Source: JAIVJN01 sp036732565
GTDB lineage: Bacteria; Acidobacteriota; Vicinamibacteria; Vicinamibacterales; UBA2999
DNA length: 8,338 bases
Direction of reading: 5' to 3'
Assembly (NCBI GenBank): GCA_036732565.1
Contig: DAINCF010000312.1
Coordinates: 1-8,338, forward strand
The translations under genes and the position numbers were made by a program. Below, in pieces: positions 1 through 6,267 of this stretch; the stretch's first letter is position 1, and each line of letters opens with the position of its first letter. The notes under the pieces were generated by a model. The model was not told the origin of the DNA, ran no database searches, and saw only the letters and a list, made by a program, of their open reading frames with translations.

Positions 1-1307
1 GCCAGTCCCGACACGTCCTCGGTGTTCTCGCGGCCGCCGTCGCCGGTTCGCGGGCGGCCGGCCGGCTTCATCGTGGGGATGGTCGGATCGGCGCCGTAGG
101 ACGCCAACAACCGCATCGCCTCGACGTCGCTGGCATACGCGGCGCGCCAGAACGGGGTGGCCCCAATCTCGTCGACGCCCGACAGATCGAAGTTGTAGCC
201 GGAGTACCAGACCTTGCGCTTCAAGCGCACGTTGGGCTCGGCGCCCTTGTCGAGCAGCTGCTTCATCAGGTCCAGATACGTGATCTGCTGCTGAGCGTAG
301 GCCCGCGGCTGTGGGTACAGCGCCTTCGGCGCCCACTGCACGTTGAGCGCGCCGTAGAGCGGCGTCACGGCGCCGGCGCTGGCGAGCGTCGGGTCGGCGC
401 CCTTCGACAGCAGGTATTGCGCGATGTCGAAGTGCCCGTTGATCGTCGCGATCAGGAGTGGGCTGCTCGTGTCCCCCTCGCTCACCTGGTTGACGTCGGC
501 GCCCAGATCGACGAGCAGTTTCGCCGCGTCGGCATAGCCCTGCCGCACCGCGAACAGCAGCGGCGTCATCCCGCCCTGCACACCCACCAGCTCGTTGTAG
601 CGGTACTGCCGATCGACGCCGGCAGTCTGCTGCCGACGCTCCGGGGGCGCCGCGCCGCCCTGCTGCTGCGCTCGCTGTTGCTGCTGCCGCTGCTCTTCGT
701 CGGGCGAGGTGAGCTTCGCCAGATCGACGACGGTGTTGGTGGCCGCGACGTCGGCGCCTCGCTCGACGAGCACCTTGATGACGTCGATGCGGTTGAACGC
801 CGCGGCGAACATCAGCGCGGTCTCGCCCTTGGCCTTCTCCTTGGCGTTGACGTCGGCGCCGTGATCGAGCAGCGCCCTGACGGTCTCTGCGGAGCCCGAC
901 GCGGCCGCCACCATCAAGGGCGTCGTGCCGTTGCTCGAGATCGCCTTGACTTCTGCGCCGCCGGCGACGAGCGCCTTGACCATCGCGGCGTTGCCGTTCT
1001 TCGCACCCAGGTACAGCGGCGTGTAGGCACCAAGGCGGCTCGACGCTTTCACGTTGGCGCCGGCGTAGAGCAGCATCTGGGCCATCTCGACGTCGCCCTT
1101 CGTCGCCGCCCAGTGCAAGGCGGTCATGCCGTCGCCCTGGGCCGCGTTGACGTCGACACCCTGCTTCAACAGCGAGCGGACCGCTTCGCGATCGCCGCGC
1201 ATCGCCGCCTCGGCGACCGGCGCCTCCACAGCGGCGCCGAGCGCGGTCGACAGGCACAGCGCGCCAACGATGCTGAGAATGAAGCTGGTTACGAATCTCC
1301 GACGCAT
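1..1307 (-). CDS. Secreted ankyrin-repeat protein, partial (C-terminus beyond window)
   Basis: An open frame runs from an ATG at 1307-1305 to the left edge with no stop, giving 435 complete codons. A Shine-Dalgarno-like GGGAG lies at 1315-1319 in minus orientation. Residues 1-25 look like a Sec signal peptide (MRRRF basic start, hydrophobic 8-23, Ala-rich cleavage region), so the protein is probably periplasmic or cell-surface. About nine ankyrin repeats follow, near residues 27-59, 60-92, 93-126, 127-160, 161-195, 246-279, 280-312, 313-359 (with a long insert) and 382-410. They show the usual TPL/TAL helix starts and GAD/GAN turns. A Gln-rich linker (about 204-236) splits the array. Ankyrin repeats bind proteins and no catalytic domain is visible. 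The gene is the third of three same-strand genes after the cytochrome-like and DUF1552 genes, so a partner role for those exported proteins is inferred. The repeat call is firm; the function is unknown. Confidence 0.92.
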   Translation of the reverse strand, partial: MRRRFVTSFILSIVGALCLSTALGAAVEAPVAEAAMRGDREAVRSLLKQGVDVNAAQGDGMTALHWAATKGDVEMAQMLLYAGANVKASSRLGAYTPLYLGAKNGNAAMVKALVAGGAEVKAISSNGTTPLMVAAASGSAETVRALLDHGADVNAKEKAKGETALMFAAAFNRIDVIKVLVERGADVAATNTVVDLAKLTSPDEEQRQQQQRAQQQGGAAPPERRQQTAGVDRQYRYNELVGVQGGMTPLLFAVRQGYADAAKLLVDLGADVNQVSEGDTSSPLLIATINGHFDIAQYLLSKGADPTLASAGAVTPLYGALNVQWAPKALYPQPRAYAQQQITYLDLMKQLLDKGAEPNVRLKRKVWYSGYNFDLSGVDEIGATPFWRAAYASDVEAMRLLASYGADPTIPTMKPAGRPRTGDGGRENTEDVSGL

Positions 1308-1332
1308 GCAAGGTCTCCCGCTCTGCGATGCC

Positions 1333-1419
1333 TGGTCCGCCTAAAGGCGGACCCCACGATTGAGTAGACGTAGGGCCCGCGGCACAGAACACCCGTGGGG
1401 TCCGCCTTTAGGCGGACCA
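1333..1419. repeat. Inverted pair of REP-like palindromes (REPIN-like)
   Basis: Two 26-nt copies, 1333-1358 and 1394-1419, are exact reverse complements separated by 35 nt. Each copy is itself a hairpin with 8-bp arms GGTCCGCC and GGCGGACC. These sit at 1334-1341/1346-1353 around TAAA, and at 1399-1406/1411-1418 around TTTA. A CCCCACG tail lies on the inner side of each copy. Together they fill most of the 117-bp gap between the DUF1552 stop and the ankyrin start. The spacer has CGTAGGGCCCGC at 1369-1380, one mismatch from the tail end of the related element at 2842-2866, possibly a decayed copy. Paired inverted REPs are known as REPINs and are usually moved by RAYT transposases; that link is inference here. 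No T-tract follows either stem, so a classical intrinsic terminator is less likely, though the transcript could fold strongly. Confidence 0.8.
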
Positions 1420-1424
1420 AATCA

Positions 1425-2825
1425 CTAGACCGTCGTCTCGGGCACCGAATTGAGATCGAAGGTGCCGGTGCTGTCCCCGAATTCCTTCATGTCCTCGAGC
1501 CCCAGCATGTGCAGCGCCGAGAGCATGACGTTCGCCATCGGCGTCCCGTCCCCGGCGCGCAGATGCAGGTTGCCCTTCAGCTGACCGCCCGCGTGACCCG
1601 CCAGGAACAGCGGGCAGCGCTTGTGGTTGTGGACGTTGGAATTGCCCATCGGCGATCCGTAGACGATCAGCGTGTTCTCCAGGAGGTTGCTCTCGCCGTC
1701 CGGCGTGTTCTTCAACTTCTCCAGGAAATACGGAATCATGCCGACGTGGTAGGCGTTGATCTTCGCGAAATCGGCGACGCGATCCTCGCGCTCACCGTGG
1801 TGCGACGCGGGATGGAAGCCCGTGTTCACGCCACTGGCTGGATAGGTGCGGCTCGATCCATCGCGTCCCAGCTTGAACGAGAACACGCGCGTGACGTCCG
1901 ACGCGAACGCCAGCGCCTGCAGGTCGAACATCAACTTGACGTGCTCATCGAACGCGTCCGGCACGCCAATCGGTGCGCCCGGCAGCTCGCGCGGCTCACC
2001 GCTCGTGTTCGACGTCTCCACCTTCTGAATCCGCCGCTCGATCTCGCGCACGTCGTCGAGGTAGTCGTTGAGGCGCGCGCGGTCGCTGGCGCCGAGATCC
2101 TTCTGCAGGCGCGCCACCTCGCCGGTGATCCAATCGAGGATCGACCGGTCGGCTCGGCGGCTCGCGGCCCGCTGCTCGGGCGTCGCGCCGACGCCGAACA
2201 GCTGATCGAACGCCACGCGCGGATCGCGAATCATCGGCAGCGGCTCGGTCGGGGCGGCCCAGCTGATGGTGTCGGTGTACACGCAGGCGTAGCCGTAGGC
2301 ACACCCGCCCGCCTGATCGACGTTCTCGATGCACAACTGCATCGACGGAATCGCCGTCTCCTGCCCGAACTTCTGCGCGTAATGCTGATCCAGCGAGGTG
2401 CCGACGTGGACGTCTGAGCCCTGCGTCTGCTTAGGATGCGCCTGGGTCAGATACACCGCGCTCGAGCGGAAGTGATCGCCGCCGATCTCGGGTGCCTCGA
2501 ACGCTTCGGCATTGCGCACGTCGGTGTTGCTGACGATGGTCAGGTAGTCGCGATAGGGCTCGAGCGGATTGAGGCTGCTCGGCGTCAGGTCGAAGTTGCG
2601 ACCGACCGCTTCGGGCGACCACAGGTTCTTCTTCAGGCCGATCGCCGTGGCGCCGGCGGAGCCGTGGACCATCTCGATGCAGGCGAGGCGGACCTTGCCG
2701 GCGGCGCTCTTGGCGAACACCGGACGCGTCGGTACCATCGCTTCGAGAAACGGCAGCGCCATTGTCACGCCCATGCCGCGCAGGACCGTGCGGCGTGAAA
2801 TGTGCTTCTTCGTGATGTACTGCAT
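1425..2825 (-). CDS. Tat-exported DUF1552 (HXXSHH family) protein
   Basis: This 466-aa protein begins with a twin-arginine signal: SRRTVLRGMG at residues 10-19, followed by a hydrophobic stretch to about residue 38. It should therefore leave the cytoplasm folded through the Tat system. The family signature HPASHH lies at 338-343, matching the HXXSHH motif after which the DUF1552 Pfam family (PF07586) is named. A charged, probably helical segment spans about 215-270. The start is supported by GAGGAG at 2831-2836, five bases before the ATG. The length looks complete for the family. DUF1552 proteins are commonly encoded beside DUF1592-type multidomain cytochromes, and here that gene lies 89 bp upstream on the same strand. 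The biochemical function is not established. Tat export suggests folding or cofactor insertion in the cytoplasm; His/Asp metal binding is inference. Family call is strong, role unknown. Confidence 0.93.
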   Translation of the reverse strand: MQYITKKHISRRTVLRGMGVTMALPFLEAMVPTRPVFAKSAAGKVRLACIEMVHGSAGATAIGLKKNLWSPEAVGRNFDLTPSSLNPLEPYRDYLTIVSNTDVRNAEAFEAPEIGGDHFRSSAVYLTQAHPKQTQGSDVHVGTSLDQHYAQKFGQETAIPSMQLCIENVDQAGGCAYGYACVYTDTISWAAPTEPLPMIRDPRVAFDQLFGVGATPEQRAASRRADRSILDWITGEVARLQKDLGASDRARLNDYLDDVREIERRIQKVETSNTSGEPRELPGAPIGVPDAFDEHVKLMFDLQALAFASDVTRVFSFKLGRDGSSRTYPASGVNTGFHPASHHGEREDRVADFAKINAYHVGMIPYFLEKLKNTPDGESNLLENTLIVYGSPMGNSNVHNHKRCPLFLAGHAGGQLKGNLHLRAGDGTPMANVMLSALHMLGLEDMKEFGDSTGTFDLNSVPETTV

Positions 2826-2841
2826 CGACGCTCCTCTGTTT

Positions 2842-2866
2842 GGGCCGCCCTAAGGGCGGCCCCTAC
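2842..2866. repeat. REP-like palindrome, single copy
   Basis: A 9-bp perfect stem, GGGCCGCCC at 2842-2850 and GGGCGGCCC at 2854-2862, closes a TAA loop and is followed by a CCTACG-type tail. It lines up with the elements at 1333-1358 and 1394-1419. The third stem pair changes from T:A to G:C with pairing kept, the inner T:A pair changes to C:G, and the CCCC(T)ACG tail is conserved. Paired changes that keep the stem suggest one family selected for folding. The element lies between the stop of the cytochrome-like gene and the Shine-Dalgarno of the DUF1552 gene, only 5 bp from the latter. It could therefore also affect mRNA stability or translation of the downstream gene (inference). Confidence 0.72.
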
Positions 2867-2889
2867 GTACGCCTTCAGGCCTTCGTGGC

Positions 2890-2910
2890 GGCCGTGCCTT
2901 TAGGCCGGCC
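2890..2910. repeat. Imperfect GC-rich hairpin after cytochrome-like gene
   Basis: GGCCG, a bulged T, then GCC (2890-2898) can pair with GGCCGGCC (2903-2910) around a TTTA loop. In the minus direction it begins 4 bp after the TAA of the 835-aa gene. The TTTA loop and GCC/GGC inner stem resemble the REP-like elements nearby, so it may be a diverged copy. No T-tract follows. It could act as a 3' mRNA-stabilising hairpin between the two genes; this is inference. Confidence 0.4.
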
Positions 2911-2914
2911 GAGG

Positions 2915-5422
2915 TTACCTGTTTGCGACCGTCTCGGTCGCTTCTCCCATACGACTCATCTGGAACGCCGGGCTCTTCACCACGCCCAGGACGAACGCTG
3001 AAATCCGGTTGTTCTGCTGCCCGGCCGTGCGGGCGATGGAGCGGATGGTCGGCATGTCGTAGAACTCGACACGCCGTCCGGTCGCATACGTCATCAGGCT
3101 CTGGGTAAAGCTCGAAATGACGGCGTCCGAGTGCTTCATCAGCGCTTCACGGAGATCCACCGGGCTCGCCATCTTGGTGCCGTCGTACATCACGCCGGCG
3201 GCGTCGACCTGCACGCCATTATCGCGAACGCGCCACGCACCGGTCACGTCGAAGTTCTCGAGCGCGAGACCGAGCGGGTCGATCACCTTGTGGCACGACG
3301 TACAGGCCGGGTTCTTGCGATGCTCTTCCATGCGCTCCCGCACGGAGAGCAGCCGCATCCCATGCTCGCTCTTGGTCTCCTCGAGCAGCGGCACGTTCGG
3401 AGGCGGGGGCGGCGGTGGTGACGCCAACAGCACCTCCATCACCCACTTGCCGCGCAAGACCGGCGACGTCCGATCCGCGATCGAGGTCATCGTCAGCACG
3501 CTGCCCTGTCCGAGGATGCCGCGGCGGTTGGGATCCGCCAGCTGCACACGGCGGAAGTCGCTACCCACGACGTTGGGAATGCCGTAGTGCTTGGCGACGC
3601 GCTCGTTGACGAACGTGTAGTCGGCGGTGAGGAGATCCAGCAGGCTGCGATCCTCGCGCACGAGGCTGTCGAAGAACAGCTCGGTCTCGCGCTCGAGCGC
3701 CTCGGCCAACGTGGCATCGTACTGGGGATACAGCAACGCGTCCGGGTTGATCTTCTCGAGATCCTGCAGCCGGAACCACTGCGAAGCAAAGCGCGTGGAC
3801 AGCGCCTCGGACTTCGGGTCGGCGAGCATCCGGCGCACCTGCTTCTCGAGCACCGCGGGCGTCTTCAAGGTACCCTGGCGTGCCACGTCGAGCAGCTCGG
3901 CGTCCGGCGCTGCACCCCAGATGAAGAACGAGAGACGGTTGGCCAGCTCGAGATCGCCGATGCGATAGTTCTGTCCGGCGCGAATGGTGCTGGGGGCCGA
4001 TTCCAGGCGAAACACGAAGCGCGGGCTCGCCAGAATCGCCTGCACGGCCATCCGGATTCCGGCCTCGAAGTCCGCGCCCTTCCGGCCCTGCTCGTAGAAC
4101 CGCATCAGGCTGTCGAGGTCCTGCTGACTGGGCGGCCCACGATAGGCCTGGGCCGTGAGCGCGCGGACGATCTGCGCCGCGCACGTCGATTCCTCGGCGG
4201 CCGCCGTCGGCCGGCACGTGAAGATCTTGCGGCGGCTCGGCGTGTCCGACACGCCGGTGACGTTGTAGGGACCGGTGACCGCGAACTCGCGCACGTGGGC
4301 CAACGCGGTGATGCCGACGCCCGAGCCGATCTGCGTATCCGCCAGCGTGTGCTCGATCGGCGCGATGATGTCGTCGACCGGTCCGTCGAACCGCTGGATG
4401 AACGCCGCGCTGACCCGCTGCGGACCCGCCTTGACGTAGATGCGGGGGGTTGTCAGGCTCATCCCGTTCGGGTCGGCCTCGCTCATGCGCGTCGGGATCT
4501 CGAGCAGCGCCGCGCGCTCGCCGTCAATCGACACCTCGATCTGCTCACCCGGCGTGGTGCTGCCGAACAGCTGACCGGTCGGAATCGAATGGAGCATGAT
4601 GCGGAACGTGTACTCGCCGTCCGCCGGGAAGATGTTGACGACCGACACACCGCCGCGGGTGCCGAGCGGGGCCCCCTCGACCTGGCGCATCTGCGAGGCC
4701 GTGCGCGGGACCTTGTAAGTCGACTCACTGGGTGACGCCGTCGGATCGCCGACGGCCAGACCGCTGATCTTACTGGCCGCACGCAGGTAGCCTTGCATCA
4801 ACGTGGGCGAGAAGCCCTGCGCATCGGCCACGTTGTCGAAGCCGCCGCTGATGGTGTCGGGCGGCAGGAACGCGTTGACGTCGACGTCGAGATCGAACAA
4901 GTCGCGCACCGCGCGCCCATACTCGGCACGATTCAGCCGCTGGAACGGACGCCAACCTGGATTGGGGTTGGCCGCCGCGTCGCGATCGATCTGCTCTTCG
5001 AGCGCCGAGGCGAACGCCGCCAACTGCTCTTCCTCAGGTCGCTTCGCTCCGGCCGGCGGCATCATGCCGAGGCGGAGCTTGTGAATCATCTTCTCCGCCA
5101 CGTCGGTGTTGTCGAGCACGTTGGCGGCGTCGAACGCCGCGAGCGACAGGCCACCGGCCTTGCCCCGGTCGCTGTGGCAGGTCGCGCAGTACTGCTTGAC
5201 CAGCGCAGTCTGCGAGTCGATGGCGAGGGTATTGCGGTGTGTCGTGGGAGCGGGTCGTGGAGCGGGAGCGGGCGCTGCCGTGTGGCCGATGGCCATCGCC
5301 GGCGCCGGAACGGGCGCCGGCTTCCGCTGGGCCTGCTCGTCGGCAGCCCCGAGGCGAAGCCCAAGCCCCGCGACCAGAAGGCCCGCCGCCGCCGCCGTTA
5401 AGGTGTTGAATCCCAAGCGCAT
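2915..5422 (-). CDS. Exported multidomain c-type cytochrome (DUF1587/1595/1592/1588/1585)
   Basis: This 835-aa protein starts with a Sec signal (hydrophobic 8-25, cleavage near LGA-AD) and a Pro/Ala linker (about 35-60). A small cytochrome c domain follows, with CATCH at 79-83 and a likely Met haem ligand in GMMPP (119-123). The domains then run in the usual family order: DUF1587 (about 158-220), a beta-rich insert (about 258-380), DUF1595 (about 416-475), DUF1592 (about 485-615), DUF1588 (about 632-730) with a second haem motif CTSCH at 707-711, and DUF1585 (about 752-822). Seven prolines at 669-675 are typical of this family but should need EF-P for smooth translation. The architecture is that of 'planctomycete cytochrome' proteins, thought to carry electrons outside the cytoplasm; substrate unknown. 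The start is supported by AAGG six bases upstream. It is the first gene of a probable operon with the DUF1552 gene. Confidence 0.94.
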   Translation of the reverse strand: MRLGFNTLTAAAAGLLVAGLGLRLGAADEQAQRKPAPVPAPAMAIGHTAAPAPAPRPAPTTHRNTLAIDSQTALVKQYCATCHSDRGKAGGLSLAAFDAANVLDNTDVAEKMIHKLRLGMMPPAGAKRPEEEQLAAFASALEEQIDRDAAANPNPGWRPFQRLNRAEYGRAVRDLFDLDVDVNAFLPPDTISGGFDNVADAQGFSPTLMQGYLRAASKISGLAVGDPTASPSESTYKVPRTASQMRQVEGAPLGTRGGVSVVNIFPADGEYTFRIMLHSIPTGQLFGSTTPGEQIEVSIDGERAALLEIPTRMSEADPNGMSLTTPRIYVKAGPQRVSAAFIQRFDGPVDDIIAPIEHTLADTQIGSGVGITALAHVREFAVTGPYNVTGVSDTPSRRKIFTCRPTAAAEESTCAAQIVRALTAQAYRGPPSQQDLDSLMRFYEQGRKGADFEAGIRMAVQAILASPRFVFRLESAPSTIRAGQNYRIGDLELANRLSFFIWGAAPDAELLDVARQGTLKTPAVLEKQVRRMLADPKSEALSTRFASQWFRLQDLEKINPDALLYPQYDATLAEALERETELFFDSLVREDRSLLDLLTADYTFVNERVAKHYGIPNVVGSDFRRVQLADPNRRGILGQGSVLTMTSIADRTSPVLRGKWVMEVLLASPPPPPPPNVPLLEETKSEHGMRLLSVRERMEEHRKNPACTSCHKVIDPLGLALENFDVTGAWRVRDNGVQVDAAGVMYDGTKMASPVDLREALMKHSDAVISSFTQSLMTYATGRRVEFYDMPTIRSIARTAGQQNNRISAFVLGVVKSPAFQMSRMGEATETVANR

Positions 5423-5557
5423 CTGCTACCTTTTCTCCGTCGTATCCCTAGACGCAGTATACGGTCGATGCCGGGGCGACATCTGGCATTTGTCGTAACG
5501 GTTTGTCAGCGCTTGTCTTTACACAATTCTTTTGAAATCAACCAGTTATGGTGACCA
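5423..5557. promoter_or_regulatory. Divergent intergenic promoter region
   Basis: This 135-bp gap separates the minus-strand cytochrome-like gene from the plus-strand methyltransferase-like gene and is more AT-rich than its surroundings at 5485-5550. In minus orientation TATACT (complement of 5456-5461) is a good -10 box and would place a start about 27 nt before the ATG at 5422; no convincing -35 is seen. On the plus strand TTGTCA at 5503-5508 resembles a -35, but no good -10 lies at 16-18 bp. TTATGGT at 5546-5552 sits so close to the ATG at 5558 that, if it is a -10, the transcript would be nearly leaderless. Three TTGTC motifs (5490-5494, 5503-5507, 5513-5517) may be an operator. All boxes are judged by eye. 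Confidence 0.4.
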
Positions 5558-6262
5558 ATGGAGCGACCGTCCGCAGCCCTCGGCGCCGCTGAGATCGATG
5601 ACTTGATCGTGGCAGCCGCGGCGCTGGAAACCGACGAAGGCCTGGACCACCTCGCGGCGAAGCTGGACCACCTGATACATGCGCTGCGTCAGTCGGGTCG
5701 GCTCGCGCGGCTCTCGAGCGATCAGGTCGTGAACATGGCGTACGCGCTACGGGCCTCCGGGCACACGCAGATGCCGCCGCTCAAGTACTTGACCTACAAC
5801 CAGGACGGTCTCGCGTCGGCGCACAACGCCGATCTCCTCAGAGATCCCCGATTCATCGCCGCCTATCAGCGCGGCGTCGAGGCCTGCGGCGAAGACCACA
5901 ACTGGCATTGGCGGGTCCACGTCGCCCTGTGGGCTGCGACGCACGCCGCGCGGCTGACCGGCGACTTCGTCGAGTTCGCGAACGTCGAGATCATTCGCGG
6001 CAGCATTCCGACGACGCTCCGGCTGGCGCAGACCTCCGCCGTCTGCTTCCTCCACGTGGACATGAACTGCGTCGTGCCGGAGGTGGCGGCCGTCACGTAT
6101 TTCTGGGACCGCATCGTTCCCGGTGGCGTCGTACTCTTGGACGACTATGGCTTCAGATCCCTCGAGCCCCAGAAACGAGGCATCGACGCCTTCGCCGCCG
6201 AGCGGTGCGTCGAGGTATTGAGCTTGCCGACCGGCCAAGGCCTGATCCTCAAAGCCGGCTAG
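5558..6262 (+). CDS. TylF/MycF-like O-methyltransferase-like protein with probable internal deletion
   Basis: At 234 aa this protein looks like a TylF/MycF-type (Mg-dependent, SAM-using) sugar O-methyltransferase that has lost its middle. The metal-binding half is clear: FLHVDMN at 164-170, VPGGVVLLDDYGF at 187-199 and the C-terminal LPTGQGLI at 223-230. The element normally starting the SAM-binding core, GDFVE (135-139), is followed at once by FANVEIIRGS. In relatives recalled from memory these are separated by roughly 60-70 residues including the glycine-rich SAM loop. The frame is intact, so the deletion is in frame. SAM binding is probably lost, unless the gap is an assembly error. Residues 1-75 are a helical N-terminal extension. 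An in-frame TGA at 5552-5554 fixes the start at or after 5558. Only a weak, close GGTGA (5550-5554) serves as ribosome site. The GT2 gene follows after 5 nt, suggesting a joint role in glycan or metabolite decoration. Confidence 0.8.
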   Translation: MERPSAALGAAEIDDLIVAAAALETDEGLDHLAAKLDHLIHALRQSGRLARLSSDQVVNMAYALRASGHTQMPPLKYLTYNQDGLASAHNADLLRDPRFIAAYQRGVEACGEDHNWHWRVHVALWAATHAARLTGDFVEFANVEIIRGSIPTTLRLAQTSAVCFLHVDMNCVVPEVAAVTYFWDRIVPGGVVLLDDYGFRSLEPQKRGIDAFAAERCVEVLSLPTGQGLILKAG

Positions 6263-6267
6263 CCCGC

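Noticed and set aside
669..676. Pro-rich run in the cytochrome-like protein (residues 669-675, encoded near 3398-3418) as an anomaly
   Set aside because: Poly-proline at this place is usual in DUF1588-containing proteins, so it is noted only in the gene entry. The positions given in this row are protein residues, not bases.
417..1367. Long plus-strand open frame (316 codons)
   Set aside because: It is antisense to the ankyrin-repeat gene. The minus frame gives clear repeats and a signal peptide, whereas this one gives Arg/Ala/His-rich sequence without recognisable domains.
1333..1419. Intrinsic terminator for the DUF1552 transcript
   Set aside because: The stems are strong but no T-tract follows either one, and near-identical elements occur elsewhere in the window in other settings, so a REP-like repeat is the better call.
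1395..2417. Plus-strand open frame (340 codons)
   Set aside because: Antisense to the DUF1552 gene, which has a Tat signal, the HXXSHH motif and a good ribosome site. Long antisense frames are expected at this GC content.
3587..4735. Plus-strand open frame (382 codons)
   Set aside because: Antisense to the multidomain cytochrome gene, low-complexity composition and no domain.
5908..6267. N-terminal extension of the glycosyltransferase frame
   Set aside because: The frame is open, but the residues are Arg-rich out-of-frame reading of the methyltransferase-like gene, and the GT2 fold begins just after the ATG at 6268.
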